DNA of 64,000 bases from Amycolatopsis oliviviridis (GCF_014654365.1 NZ_BNAY01000004.1:186001-250000); one strand, 5' to 3'. Numbered from the stretch's first letter, positions 1 to 10,415 are shown. A program made the numbers and translations. Notes: generated from the sequence alone by a model not told the origin.

Positions 1-2439
<2,439 letters not shown>

Positions 2440-2475
2440 ACGACGCCCCACGTACTGGGTAAGGACTGACACCTC

Positions 2476-3162
2476 GTGACACCATCCGAGAAGCCCGAAG
2501 CAGGCGGCGCGAAGGCGGGCTCGTCGAGCCCACCTTGGCAGCGTGACAGCGGTGCCGGGGAACCCGAAGGCTCCAGTGAGCAGACGGTCTCGGTGTCTTC
2601 GGTCGCCACCGAAGACGTGGCCCACTCGGAACCGAAGCAGGACGCGACAGCTGTGACCGACTACCACGGGGTAAGCGGCACCGCCGCGAAGAGGCTCTTC
2701 GGCGACAGCGGAGAGGGCGAACCCGCCCCCTCCGCCATCCCGTCCGCCTCCCGCACCCGCGCCGCCCCCACCGCGCTCCGCCGCCCCGGCCGCGGACCGC
2801 GTCGCGCCAGCCTGCAGATCAAACGCTTCGACCCCTGGTCGGTGCTGAAACTGTCCCTCGTCCTCGGCGTCGCACTGTTCTTCGTGTGGCTCGTCGCCGT
2901 CGGCGTCCTCTACACCGTCCTCGACGGCATGGGAGTCTGGGACAAACTCAACGGGACCTACTCGTCGCTCGTCGGCGGCGAAGGAGCCGACGCACCGGCC
3001 GACCCGCTGATCAGCGCCGGCCGCGTCTTCGGGATCGCGGCCATCCTCGGCGCCATCAACATCGTGCTGATCTCCGCCCTCGCCACCGTCAGCGCGTTCA
3101 TCTACAACGTCTCCGCCGACCTCGCCGGAGGCCTCGAAGTAACCCTTTCCGAACGAGAGTGA
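2476..3162 (+). CDS. DUF3566 domain membrane protein downstream of gyrA
   Basis: GTG start 36 nt after gyrA. The first ~110 residues are a disordered acidic then Pro/Ala/Arg-rich cytoplasmic tail. The conserved domain starts near residue 110 (SLQIKRFDPWSVLK) and contains two transmembrane segments, about residues 120-142 and 184-208, joined by an extracellular-type loop. This matches the DUF3566 proteins that sit after gyrA in Mycobacterium (Rv0007-like) and most actinomycetes. Their exact role is not settled; the conserved location suggests membrane-linked chromosome or cell-division biology. Probably co-transcribed with gyrA. A hairpin follows at once. Confidence 0.9.
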   Translation: MTPSEKPEAGGAKAGSSSPPWQRDSGAGEPEGSSEQTVSVSSVATEDVAHSEPKQDATAVTDYHGVSGTAAKRLFGDSGEGEPAPSAIPSASRTRAAPTALRRPGRGPRRASLQIKRFDPWSVLKLSLVLGVALFFVWLVAVGVLYTVLDGMGVWDKLNGTYSSLVGGEGADAPADPLISAGRVFGIAAILGAINIVLISALATVSAFIYNVSADLAGGLEVTLSERE

Positions 3163-3170
3163 CCCGGTTG

Positions 3171-3192
3171 CAGGACGCCGAAAGGCGTCCTG
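3171..3192 (+). terminator. GAAA-loop hairpin after DUF3566 gene
   Basis: Perfect 9-bp stem CAGGACGCC/GGCGTCCTG closed by a GAAA tetraloop, 8 nt after the DUF3566 stop and 17 nt before tRNA-Ile. There is no clear U-tract, so it may be a weak terminator or an RNA processing/stability element between the mRNA and the tRNA. Confidence 0.6.
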
Positions 3193-3209
3193 TAATCTTC
3201 TCCTCGTTC

Positions 3210-3283
3210 GGGCCCATAGCTCAGGCGGTTAGAGCGCTTCGCTGATAACGAAGAGGTCCCAGGTTCAAGTCCTGGTGGGCCCA
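3210..3283 (+). tRNA. tRNA-Ile (GAT)
   Basis: 74-nt cloverleaf: acceptor GGGCCCA (3210-3216) pairs with TGGGCCC (3276-3282), discriminator A at 3283. Anticodon loop CTGATAA gives anticodon GAT (3244-3246); the T-loop contains GTTCAAGTC. CCA is not clearly encoded (CCC follows). The gyrA-DUF3566-tRNA-Ile-tRNA-Ala arrangement is typical of actinomycetes. Confidence 0.98.
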
Positions 3284-3338
3284 CCCGATTGCCCGGTCTG
3301 TGTTCGCTGACAGCGCGAACCCGGATCGGGCGGTTTTC
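3284..3338 (+). terminator. Probable terminator of tRNA-Ile
   Basis: CCCGAT (3284-3289) can pair with ATCGGG (3325-3330), with further inner pairing (CCGG, GTTCGC/GCGCGAAC), and the structure ends in CGGTTTT (3331-3337). It starts directly after the tRNA discriminator. Confidence 0.65.
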
Positions 3339-3651
3339 GTTTCTGGGGGTCGAACCCCCAGACCCCCGCCAGGGAGGGCTCCGCCCCCCTGGACCCCCCA
3401 TCGTTTGGGCGCGTAGCCGTTGTAGCGGCGGTGGCCGTTGTGGGGCTCGGGCCCTGGCGGGCCCATAGCAGTAGGTGGGGAGAGAGTTGGGGGCGTGGGG
3501 GTTGATGGGGGTGGGCCCTGTCGGGTTTCTAGTTCTGGCAGGGTTCTTGTTCTTGGTTCCACGTGGAACGTGGGGGCTGGGGTGGTGAGGAGCCGGGTGC
3601 AGTAGCATCGGTGGGTAAGCGGAGCAACTCGGCAGGAAGAGGGGGCTTCTG
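3339..3651. other. Non-coding gap with GC-rich palindromes
   Basis: No supported gene between the tRNA-Ile terminator and the DLW-39-like gene. It contains a TGGGGGT-cga-ACCCCCA hairpin (3344-3360) and a second GC hairpin (about 3370-3392, AGGG..CTCC..CCCT), then G-rich low-complexity sequence to about 3540. A similarly organised GC palindrome lies after tRNA-Leu near 45413. The promoter of the next gene is presumably in 3550-3640, but no motif is convincing. Confidence 0.6.
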
Positions 3652-3840
3652 ATGAAGAAGCTGTTGGCACTCGCGGTCATCGCGGGCGGCGTGCTGTTCG
3701 TGATCAAGCGCAACAAGGCCGCCAAGGCCGAGGCCGACCTCTGGCGTGAGGCCACCGCGCCGACCGAGCGCCCGCTCGGCTCCGTTTCCACGAACGGAAG
3801 CGCCCCGACCAAGGCCGCGGACGCGTCCCGCAACAACTGA
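3652..3840 (+). CDS. DLW-39 family small protein
   Basis: 62 residues with an uncleaved signal-anchor-like N-terminus (MKKLLALAVIAGGVLFVIK), then a basic/Ala-rich stretch containing ADLWREAT, the D/E-L-W core after which the family is named, and a polar tail. Such peptides are annotated as DLW-39 family between the tRNA-Ile and tRNA-Ala genes of actinomycetes; no function is established. The start ATG is preceded by AGGAAGAGGGGGC, an adequate ribosome binding site. Confidence 0.8.
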   Translation: MKKLLALAVIAGGVLFVIKRNKAAKAEADLWREATAPTERPLGSVSTNGSAPTKAADASRNN

Positions 3841-3876
3841 TTCGGCGCAGGCGGCTATCATGATCGCCTGCGACCC

Positions 3877-3949
3877 GGGGCTGTAGCTCAATTGGTAGAG
3901 CACCGCCTTTGCAAGGCGGGGGTCAGGGGTTCGATTCCCCTCAGCTCCA
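3877..3949 (+). tRNA. tRNA-Ala (TGC)
   Basis: 73-nt cloverleaf: acceptor GGGGCTG (3877-3883) with CAGCTCC (3942-3948), discriminator A 3949. Anticodon stem CCGCC/GGCGG encloses TTTGCAA, anticodon TGC at 3910-3912. T-arm GGGGTTCGATTCCCC. It partners tRNA-Ile as is usual beside gyrA. Confidence 0.98.
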
Positions 3950-3961
3950 CTCGTTCCTCGG

Positions 3962-4004
3962 AGAGCCCTGTTCGCGTGAAAACGCGAACAGGGCTCTTTT
4001 GTTT
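3962..4004 (+). terminator. Strong intrinsic terminator after tRNA-Ala
   Basis: 15-bp stem AGAGCCCTGTTCGCG with complement CGCGAACAGGGCTCT (3983-3997), short A-rich loop, then TTTTGTTTT. It starts 12 nt after the tRNA and is one of the few classical T-tailed terminators in this GC-rich window. Confidence 0.9.
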
Positions 4005-4116
4005 TCGCGCGACGACGTGGTGACGTTCGTCACCCGATCCGGATCGCGAAGTCGTGCTCTCAGCCAAGTCAACGCTGCTTACATGGGGGTGGAAATCCGG
4101 ACAGCGAGGTGGAATC

Positions 4117-4488
4117 ATGATCGGTTTCGAAACCGACCTCGACGATCTCAGGGCGTCGAGCAAGGAACTGGGAAAAGCCGCTGACATCGTCAGCACCGCG
4201 CACACCGGGGTGAGAGGGCAGGACGTGCCCGCTCCCGACCCGCTCACGGGCGGCTTCCTCCCCGGCATGTTCGCGCCGGATACCGCGTTCGGGAAGTCCT
4301 TGGGCATGCGCGGGGTTTCGGCCGCCTACGAGGAACACCGCGCCGCCGTCGAGAAGATGCTCGCGAAGCTGCACCAGAGCACGCAGGACGCCAGCCACGC
4401 GCTGGCGCGGGTCGCGGAGCTTTACGAGTCCGTCGACGAAGACAACAAGCAGCGGATGAACCGCGTGGCAAACGGGGAACAGGGGTAG
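4117..4488 (+). CDS. Type VII secretion target-like protein (EspC/DUF2580-like)
   Basis: ATG at 4117 is chosen over an upstream in-frame ATG (4054) because GAGGTGG sits 5 nt before it and the protein then begins MIGFETDLDD. The 123-residue protein is mostly helical and has no signal peptide. Its layout (LRASSKELGKAAD near the N-terminus, a loop rich in Gly/Pro, then a helix with AAYEEHRAAVEKML and a Tyr-rich end) resembles the EspC-like ESX substrates of actinomycetes. It is followed 7 nt later by a larger protein with a WXG-like turn. No ESX ATPase or channel gene is present here, so secretion is inferred from family resemblance. Confidence 0.6.
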   Translation: MIGFETDLDDLRASSKELGKAADIVSTAHTGVRGQDVPAPDPLTGGFLPGMFAPDTAFGKSLGMRGVSAAYEEHRAAVEKMLAKLHQSTQDASHALARVAELYESVDEDNKQRMNRVANGEQG

Positions 4489-4495
4489 CGCGGGG

Positions 4496-5530
4496 ATGGA
4501 CGGGTACTTCAACGCACTGGACGCGGAGACCACCTCCGAAGAGGACGGAAACGCCAAACTTCTCGAGGGAATCTCCGACGATCTCACCGCGGGTGCCGAA
4601 AAGGCCCTCGCCGCGACGGATCTCCTTTTCATGCAGTTCTTCGGCGGCGACGTCGATTGGAGCGGCGGGCGAAAAGAACAGGTCCGCGACTTCTTCGTGG
4701 AGTTCTCCGACGCCGAGCTCGTCGGAGAGAACAGCCTGCAGACCATGATCGAGGCCTACGAAGGTCTCTGGAACTCCTTCCAGGACACGAAAGCGCCGCT
4801 CGACCGGTCGCTGGCCCTGCTTCTCAAGTGGCGCGGTGAAGGGGCCGAAAGCGCCAAGAGCTACATCCAGGGTTTGGTGAACACCTATGCCCGGGTCGGC
4901 ACCAAACTCACCGTGCTGGAAGCAGACATCGTCGCCGCGCGCGACGCCATCGCGACCGCACGGGGCGACCTGAGCAACCTGGCCGCCTCCTACCTGACCG
5001 CCGCGGAAAAGTACCGGGACGACAAGGAACGGCAAGACGAATCCGCCTTGCAGAAGGCGCTGGCGGCGACCTTCGCGGCCGCTGTCACCGCCTTGCTCGT
5101 GGCGGCCGTGCCACCGGCGGGCGGCCTCACCGCGGCGGCGTTCTTCACCACCGCGAACGGGGTCCAGGTCGCCGGCGCCGCGGCCGGTGCCGGGCTCGCC
5201 ACCGCGGCCACCGTGCAGGCCGACATCGTCGGGGACAGCCCCGAATCCATCTACAACAGCTTCCACGACGGCGTGGTCAACATCCGGGAGAGCATGTTCC
5301 GGGCGACCGAGTCCCTGATTTCGAAGATCAACGTCGAGATCAACAACCTGCCGATCATCCCCGATCCGCCGGACGTCAGCCCGGGCGAGACCTTCGACCC
5401 CGGCAACTTCGAAACGGAGAACACCGACAAGGGAACGGAAAAGCGGGTCCGGGACAAGAACGTCGACATCTCGAACGACGGCAAGATCGAGCAGCCGCCG
5501 ATGGAACTGTCACCGCTGCCGACGGACTGA
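4496..5530 (+). CDS. Large helical protein with WXG-like turn, putative ESX substrate or effector
   Basis: 344 residues, ATG 7 nt after the EspC-like gene with GCGGGG before it. I do not recognise a named family. The N-terminal ~170 residues are predicted helical, with a helix-turn-helix whose turn reads LLKWRGEGAESAK (about residues 109-121), like the WxG turn of WXG100 proteins. Residues about 185-245 are Ala-rich and hydrophobic (possible membrane-inserting hairpin). The C-terminal third is acidic and Pro-rich (PDPPDVSPGE). The layout suits a type VII-exported or cell-surface protein encoded with its EspC-like partner and the YbaB-like gene downstream. Function unknown. Confidence 0.6.
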   Translation: MDGYFNALDAETTSEEDGNAKLLEGISDDLTAGAEKALAATDLLFMQFFGGDVDWSGGRKEQVRDFFVEFSDAELVGENSLQTMIEAYEGLWNSFQDTKAPLDRSLALLLKWRGEGAESAKSYIQGLVNTYARVGTKLTVLEADIVAARDAIATARGDLSNLAASYLTAAEKYRDDKERQDESALQKALAATFAAAVTALLVAAVPPAGGLTAAAFFTTANGVQVAGAAAGAGLATAATVQADIVGDSPESIYNSFHDGVVNIRESMFRATESLISKINVEINNLPIIPDPPDVSPGETFDPGNFETENTDKGTEKRVRDKNVDISNDGKIEQPPMELSPLPTD

Positions 5531-5539
5531 TGGAGGATC

Positions 5540-6043
5540 GTGGCTGACAAACCGGCGCCCAAGAAGCCGCCCGCCGACCGGCAAGCGATGCTCGAAGCGT
5601 TGGCCGCCTTGTCGGTGGACGCGTCTTCGCCGGACGGCGCCGTTTCCGTTTCGGTCAACACCGACGGCGTGATGACGCGGCTCAGAGTGAGTGACGCCGC
5701 GTCGCGGATGTCACCCGCCGAGATCGCGGACGCCGTCATGCGGACCTACCAGGAAGCGCAGCAAGGATCCGCGAAACGCAGCGCGGAGCTGATGGCGCCG
5801 ATCGGCAACGCCGGGTACATCACGGACAGGCTCCGCTGGCGGCTCGGGTTCTCCCCGGCGTACCAGGACTCGGGCGAAACGGCTTCTCCCGCGCCGCGCC
5901 GGGCGCCGGCGGAGACGGAGAACGTCGTACTCAAGGACCGCTCGGAAGAACCGGCCGGGCCGGACCAGGACGAGCGGTCCGCACCGGCGGAATCCGACGA
6001 CCAGTACTACGAGCAAGGCCTGCGGTACAACCCTTCCTGGTAG
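5540..6043 (+). CDS. YbaB/EbfC-like protein in ESX-type locus
   Basis: GTG start with GGAGGATC upstream, 9 nt after the previous stop. The first ~100 residues contain a short β-rich stretch (GAVSVSVNTDGVMTRLRV) followed by an amphipathic helix with SPAEIADAVMRTYQEAQ, the pattern of YbaB/EbfC DNA-binding-like proteins. The C-terminal 60 residues are disordered, acidic and Pro-rich. YbaB-like proteins are often found next to WXG100/EspC-type genes in Pseudonocardiaceae, so this probably belongs functionally to the preceding two genes and is not the general nucleoid protein. 84 nt without a gene follow. Confidence 0.65.
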   Translation: MADKPAPKKPPADRQAMLEALAALSVDASSPDGAVSVSVNTDGVMTRLRVSDAASRMSPAEIADAVMRTYQEAQQGSAKRSAELMAPIGNAGYITDRLRWRLGFSPAYQDSGETASPAPRRAPAETENVVLKDRSEEPAGPDQDERSAPAESDDQYYEQGLRYNPSW

Positions 6044-6127
6044 TACGGCCTTGCGCTCAACCGCGCTTCAGTTTGCACCCTGGTCCCGGCGGCGCCAGAT
6101 CGGCGCCGCCGGACCGGAGGGGTTGTC

Positions 6128-7453
6128 GTGCGGACAGAACACGGGGGCTCGGTACTCGAAGCCGGGCAGGCGTTGCGTCGCGGAGAAGTGACCAGCGTCG
6201 AATTGGCGGAACGCGCGCTGGCCGCCGAAGACGAACTCGGCGTGTACATCGCCCGGTTCCCGGATCAGGCGCTGGCGTCGGCGCGACGGGCGGACCGGGC
6301 GTTCGCGGCCGGTGTCGATCGCGGTCCGCTGCAGGGAATCCCGCTGGGCGTCAAGGATCTCATCGCCGTCGCGGAGGGGCCGACGACCGCGCAGAGTGTC
6401 GTGCTCGACTGGGGGCAGGGCCTCGACGCGGCGGTGACGACGCGGGTGAAGGACGCGGGCGGGGTGATCGTCGGGAAGACCTCGACGATGGAATTCGGCT
6501 GCGGGGTCCCGGATCGCGCCAAACCGTTCCCGATCCCGCGGAATCCCTGGGACACCGGACGATGGGCGGGCGGATCCAGTTCGGGGACGGCGAGCGGGAT
6601 CGCCGCCGGGATGTTCTTCGCCGGGCTCGGCACGGACACCGCCGGCAGTATCCGAATGCCCGCCGCGTTCTGCGGTGTCACCGGATTGATGCCGACCTAC
6701 GGGCGGGTCTCCGGGGCGGGGTGCGTGCCGCTCGCGCACACCCTCGACCGGGTCGGTCCGCTCGCCCGCACCGCGCGCGACTGCGCGGCACTGCTGGAGG
6801 TCATCGCCGAAGTTCCTTTCGTGGCACCGGAATTCACCGGTGACCTCGCGGGGTTGCGGATCGGGGTCGTCCGGGAACACCACTTCCCCGAGGACGCCGA
6901 TCCCGCGCTGGGCCCCGCTTTCGACGAAACGCTCTCCGTCGCGGAGAACCTGGGGGCCACGCTGGTCGAGGTCGCGCTGCCGCACTGGAGCGAGCTGACC
7001 ACCGCGGTGCTGGTCACCGCGAGCTGCGAAGCCCTTGCCCACCACCGGGCCGGGCTGAGCACGAGATGGCCGGACTTCGGCGTCTCGGCGCGAGCGATCT
7101 TCGCGGCGGGCGCCTTGGTGTCCGGCGCCGATTACGTGCAGGCACAACGGGTTCGGCAGGCGGTGCGACAGGAACTGGCGCGCCTGTTCGACGACGTCGA
7201 TGTGATCGCGAGTCCGGTCGCGTCGATCGGCGCTCCGCTGCTCGAAGACGTCCCGGACGATGCGGGGCAGCAGAACGCGGAAGTCTTCGAGAAGATCACG
7301 ACGCCGTACTGGAACGGCGTCGGGAATCCGGTGCTCGCCGTACCGATGGGGAAGACCGGTGACGGTCTGCCGCTGTCCCTGCAGCTGGCGGGCCGCCTTT
7401 TCGACGAGGCGACCGTCCTGCGGGTCGGCGACGCGATCCAGGGGGCGCGATGA
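6128..7453 (+). CDS. Amidase signature family hydrolase (AtzE/GatA-like)
   Basis: 441 residues; GTG start with GGAGGGG upstream. The Ser-cisSer-Lys triad is intact: Lys76 in LGVKDLI, Ser150 at the start of the SSSGTASG loop, nucleophile Ser174 in DTAGSIR. Amidases of this family hydrolyse amide or carbamoyl bonds; substrate cannot be read from sequence. Full length for the family. The stop overlaps the start of a 55-codon gene (ATGA), and that gene overlaps an MFS transporter gene, so hydrolysis and transport of a common compound is a reasonable inference. Not the tRNA amidotransferase GatA by context. Confidence 0.88.
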   Translation: MRTEHGGSVLEAGQALRRGEVTSVELAERALAAEDELGVYIARFPDQALASARRADRAFAAGVDRGPLQGIPLGVKDLIAVAEGPTTAQSVVLDWGQGLDAAVTTRVKDAGGVIVGKTSTMEFGCGVPDRAKPFPIPRNPWDTGRWAGGSSSGTASGIAAGMFFAGLGTDTAGSIRMPAAFCGVTGLMPTYGRVSGAGCVPLAHTLDRVGPLARTARDCAALLEVIAEVPFVAPEFTGDLAGLRIGVVREHHFPEDADPALGPAFDETLSVAENLGATLVEVALPHWSELTTAVLVTASCEALAHHRAGLSTRWPDFGVSARAIFAAGALVSGADYVQAQRVRQAVRQELARLFDDVDVIASPVASIGAPLLEDVPDDAGQQNAEVFEKITTPYWNGVGNPVLAVPMGKTGDGLPLSLQLAGRLFDEATVLRVGDAIQGAR

Positions 7454-7617
7454 CCCCGGAGCTGCTCGATCTCTTGCTGGCCAAGGCGGAACTCCCTGCT
7501 GACGAGTCCGATAAACGAGCGCTGGCCCGGTTGCGCTGGCTGTCCACAGTGGATTCCCTGTACGCGGTGCCGATGGACCGCGAAGTCGCGCCGGTGCCGA
7601 ACGGAGGGCGGGCATGA
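7450..7617 (+). CDS. AtzG/GatC-like small amidase partner (DUF4089-like), 55 aa
   Basis: ATG overlaps the amidase stop (ATGA, 7450-7453) and its own TGA (7615-7617) overlaps the MFS start ATG 7614. The 55-residue product is helical and ends with the pattern LARLRWL...DSLYAVPMDREVAPVPNG, like the helix plus FPL..EVEPAPVF tail of DUF4089/AtzG proteins, which pack on the amidase AtzE as GatC does on GatA. No other reading frame explains the two perfect overlaps. Assignment rests on length, position and motif shape, not a search. Confidence 0.65.
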   Translation: MTPELLDLLLAKAELPADESDKRALARLRWLSTVDSLYAVPMDREVAPVPNGGRA

Positions 7618-9086
7618 CGCGCCGTCCCGGTGAAGGCACCGTGCTCGCGCTGGCCTGCGCGGGATCGTTCGTGGTCATCCTCGACGCGACGATCGTTTCC
7701 GTCGCCCTGCCCGCTATCCGGTTCGGCCTCGGGTTCTCCGCCGGCGCGCTGACCTGGGTGGTGAACGCGTACACGCTCGCTTTCGCCGGGTTCCTGTTGC
7801 TGGGCGGCCGGCTGTGCGACGAATTCGGGGTACGGCGGATGTTCGTGCTCGGCATGAGCCTGTTCACCGTCGCGCGGCTCGCCGCCGGGCTGGCGGGTTC
7901 ACCGGAAACGCTGCTGGTCGCCCGGACGGTGCAAGGGTTCGGCGGCGCGTTGCTGATGCCGGTGACGCTGTCCCTGCTGACCACGACGTTCACCGAACCC
8001 GCCCGCCGCGCGCGGGCCTTGGGCACCTGGAGCGCGATGGGCGCCGTCGCCGCCGCGGCGGGGCCGGTGATCGGCGGACTGCTGACCCAATGGGCGGGCT
8101 GGCGCTGGGTGTTCTTCGTCAGCATCCCGATCGGGGTGGTGGCCGTCGCCGCCGCCACGGTGCTGCCGCCGAAGGATCGAAGCCGCCCGCGCGGCAGGCT
8201 GGACGTGCTCGGCGCGGTGCTGTCGACGGCGGGACTCGTCGGCGTGGTCTACGCGGTGATGCGGTCTTCGGCGATGAGCTGGGGAAGCGGGTCCGTCCTG
8301 CTGCCGCTGCTCGGCGGGCTCACCCTGCTCGGCGTCTTCCTGGTGCACCAGCATCGGTGGGCCGACGAACCGCTGGTCGCGCTCGGGATCTTCCGGCTGC
8401 GTTCGGTCAGTAGCGGCAACGTGGTGATCTTCCTGCTGGGGCTGGGTTTCCTCGCCAGCCCGATCCTGCTTTCGCTGTACCTGCAGGACGTCCATGGGTA
8501 CTCGCCGTTGCGGGCCGGACTGGCGTATCTGCCGGTGGGCGTGGCGATGTTCGCCGGCGCGCGGACGGCGGGCGGGTTGTCGGTGCGGCTGGGACCCCGG
8601 CGCGCGACGGCGCTGTACTGCGCGATCGGCGCGGTGGGTCTCACCGGAGTCGCCGCGCTGACCGGTCCGCACGCCTCGTACGTCGTTTCCGTGCTGTTGC
8701 CCGGGATGGTCTTCGGATTCGGGACGGCCGCGGCCTTCACCCCGATCACCGTGGCCGCCACCAGCGGGGTGCCGGAGCAGCAGAACGGCCTGGCCGCCGG
8801 TCTGCTGAACACGGTCCGGCAGACCAGCGGCGCGATCGGCCTCGCCGGACTGACCGCGCTCGCGGCGGCGGTGACCGCCGCCTGGCAGACCGGCGGTTCG
8901 ACGGGAGAGGCGCAGGTACACGGCTACACCGCCGCTTTCCTCGCTTCCGCCGTCTGTCTCGTGGCGGCGGCCGTGGTCGCGGCGGTCGCGATGCCGGGAC
9001 TCAGCTCGCCACCGCGTGCGCGGGCAGGTCGACCCGGTCACGGAACCACTGGCAGTCTTCAAGGCTCCCCTCACGGCGACAGGTGA
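7614..9086 (+). CDS. MFS transporter, DHA2 (EmrB/QacA) 14-TM family
   Basis: 490 residues with about 14 hydrophobic segments. Motif C-like TM5 is seen in GAVAAAAGPVIGGLLTQ and the first-helix signature VVILDATIVSVALPAI is typical of EmrB/QacA pumps (Asp in TM1). The loop after TM2 has GGRLCDEFGVRRMF (motif A variant). Proton-driven export of drugs or metabolites, inner membrane. Last gene of the amidase operon, starting inside the upstream gene's stop. Its last ~29 codons overlap the 3' end of the convergent MerR gene (9001-9086); the tail after TM14 (PPRARAGRPGHG) is not conserved in type, so a shorter protein may be functional. Confidence 0.88.
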   Translation: MTRRPGEGTVLALACAGSFVVILDATIVSVALPAIRFGLGFSAGALTWVVNAYTLAFAGFLLLGGRLCDEFGVRRMFVLGMSLFTVARLAAGLAGSPETLLVARTVQGFGGALLMPVTLSLLTTTFTEPARRARALGTWSAMGAVAAAAGPVIGGLLTQWAGWRWVFFVSIPIGVVAVAAATVLPPKDRSRPRGRLDVLGAVLSTAGLVGVVYAVMRSSAMSWGSGSVLLPLLGGLTLLGVFLVHQHRWADEPLVALGIFRLRSVSSGNVVIFLLGLGFLASPILLSLYLQDVHGYSPLRAGLAYLPVGVAMFAGARTAGGLSVRLGPRRATALYCAIGAVGLTGVAALTGPHASYVVSVLLPGMVFGFGTAAAFTPITVAATSGVPEQQNGLAAGLLNTVRQTSGAIGLAGLTALAAAVTAAWQTGGSTGEAQVHGYTAAFLASAVCLVAAAVVAAVAMPGLSSPPRARAGRPGHGTTGSLQGSPHGDR

Positions 9087-9399
9087 GGAGCTCGACCAGG
9101 TAGTCGTGCGCGGTGTCGAGCCGCGCACGCTCCCGTTCGATCTCGGCGAGCTGGCCCGCCACCACCTCACGCCAGCGGTGCTGTTCGGCGAGCAGTTCGG
9201 TGATCTTGGACAGGCCCAGCCCGCCGATCCGCCGCCAGTGCTTGATCAGCGCGATGCGATACAGCTGGTCGTCGTCGTAATACCGCTGTCCCGAGCGGCG
9301 GGAAGCGGTGATCAGCCCGCGGCGCTCCCAGTAGTGCAGGGTCGAGATCGCCAGCCCGAAATGGTCGGCGGCCTCGCGAACCGGCGTCAAGGAAGTCAT
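9001..9399 (-). CDS. MerR family transcriptional regulator
   Basis: 132 residues. N-terminal winged HTH (TPVREAADHFGLAISTLHYWERRGLI, split as helix-turn-helix plus wing with QRYYDDDQLYRI) is that of MerR regulators, followed by a dimerisation coiled coil (about 75-105). The C-terminus has only a short effector segment, Cys at two positions (TCRREGSLEDCQWF), so metal, redox or small-molecule sensing is possible. Convergent with and overlapping the MFS gene by 86 nt; it may control the amidase-MFS operon but the nearest operator-like sequence is in front of itself (9411-9430). Confidence 0.88.
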   Translation of the reverse strand: MTSLTPVREAADHFGLAISTLHYWERRGLITASRRSGQRYYDDDQLYRIALIKHWRRIGGLGLSKITELLAEQHRWREVVAGQLAEIERERARLDTAHDYLVELLTCRREGSLEDCQWFRDRVDLPAHAVAS

Positions 9400-9410
9400 G
9401 AGACCAGTCT

Positions 9411-9430
9411 AAGTTAGGTTACCCTAACTT
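9411..9430. promoter_or_regulatory. Palindrome in front of merR-like gene (iron-box-like or MerR operator)
   Basis: Perfect 8-bp arms AAGTTAGG and CCTAACTT around TTAC, ending 11 nt before the MerR start codon and covering the hydrolase stop. It resembles the DtxR/IdeR consensus TTAGGTTAGCCTAACC (15 of 19 positions by hand alignment) but its 8-4-8 shape also suits a MerR operator. A near-copy precedes fprA at 32889. On the minus strand TAACTT could be a -10. Confidence 0.6.
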
Positions 9431-10351
9431 GCGAGTGAGCCAGGTGAAGGTCCACCGGTAGAAACTCTGCGCGGCGAGACTGGTGTTGATCGAGTGGCCG
9501 CTGCCACGCACGATCTCGTCCGCGCCGCAGTCGCCGCCCCCGCAGACCAGCGTGTCGTGCTCGCCGAGCACGTACGCGGTCGGGACCTTCGGTGCCGATC
9601 GTTTCGTGGCGCCGGGTCCCACCGAGCGGAGTTCGGCCGACGCCACGGTGTCTTTCAGGGCTTCTTCGAAAGGAATGATCGCCGGGTCGTAGGTACCCGG
9701 ATGGTGGAAGGTCTGCGCGCGCACGCCCGGACGTGTCGTGAGGTAGCCGCGAGCCCACGGCTTCCCGGCGAACTTCGGGTCCTGTTCGGCGGGATGGAAC
9801 GGCGACGCGGCCTTGTCGCGCGCACCGGGCCGGTCACGGGGGATGCCGCTGACGATCACGGCGTCGACCCCGCCCCGTTCGGCGGCCCGTTCCGCGACGA
9901 GTCCGCCCATCGAATGTCCATTGAGGATGATCGTGCGGAACCGCGGCCGCAGTTGCCGGACCACCTGGTGGACGGCGTCCCCGCCGGCGGCGAAGTCGAG
10001 CCTCTCCGGATCCGGGCGGCTGCTGCGGCCGTAGCCGAGCCTGTCGAGGTTCAGCGTCGCGTACCCTGCCCGCGTCGCACTGTCCACATAGGAGTATCGC
10101 CGCGGCTGGAACGGCCAGTCCCAGTACGCGCGGTCGTAGGTGCCGCCGTGCAGCAGCACCTGCAGCGGGGTGCGGGCGCCGAGCCTGCCCCGGACGCAGA
10201 GTTCGCCCGCGATGATCCGCCGTTCGCCGTTCACCTCGACCGGAAACCGCTGTTCGGCGCAGCGGGCCGGTCGTTCGGTGGCGACCGCCGTCGTGGCGCC
10301 CAGCGGAGAAAGGACCGCGGCCAGCAAGACCGCTTTCGCAAGGAATTTCAT
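9419..10351 (-). CDS. Secreted alpha/beta hydrolase
   Basis: 310 residues with a cleavable signal peptide (about 1-25, ...TTAVATE). Alpha/beta-hydrolase features: oxyanion region LLHGGTYD (67-74), nucleophile elbow GHSMGG with Ser147, probable acid Asp in GEHDTLV, and catalytic His in GSGHSINT near the C-terminus. The insertion CGGGGDCG after the acid is unusual and may form a disulfide with a neighbouring loop in the secreted protein. Lipase/esterase-like, extracellular; substrate unknown. Its stop codon lies inside the palindrome that precedes the merR-like gene. Confidence 0.85.
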   Translation of the reverse strand: MKFLAKAVLLAAVLSPLGATTAVATERPARCAEQRFPVEVNGERRIIAGELCVRGRLGARTPLQVLLHGGTYDRAYWDWPFQPRRYSYVDSATRAGYATLNLDRLGYGRSSRPDPERLDFAAGGDAVHQVVRQLRPRFRTIILNGHSMGGLVAERAAERGGVDAVIVSGIPRDRPGARDKAASPFHPAEQDPKFAGKPWARGYLTTRPGVRAQTFHHPGTYDPAIIPFEEALKDTVASAELRSVGPGATKRSAPKVPTAYVLGEHDTLVCGGGDCGADEIVRGSGHSINTSLAAQSFYRWTFTWLTRKLG

Positions 10352-10415
10352 GAGGAAAGCTTCGGTCCCGGCCCGGGGTCGCGTCGTCGTGCCGCTGTGG
10401 AGATCGGCGGCTACG

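Noticed and set aside
6068-8158. 696-codon minus-strand frame opposite amidase and MFS genes
   Set aside because: Mirror of real coding sequence; no recognizable domain, Arg/Pro-rich.
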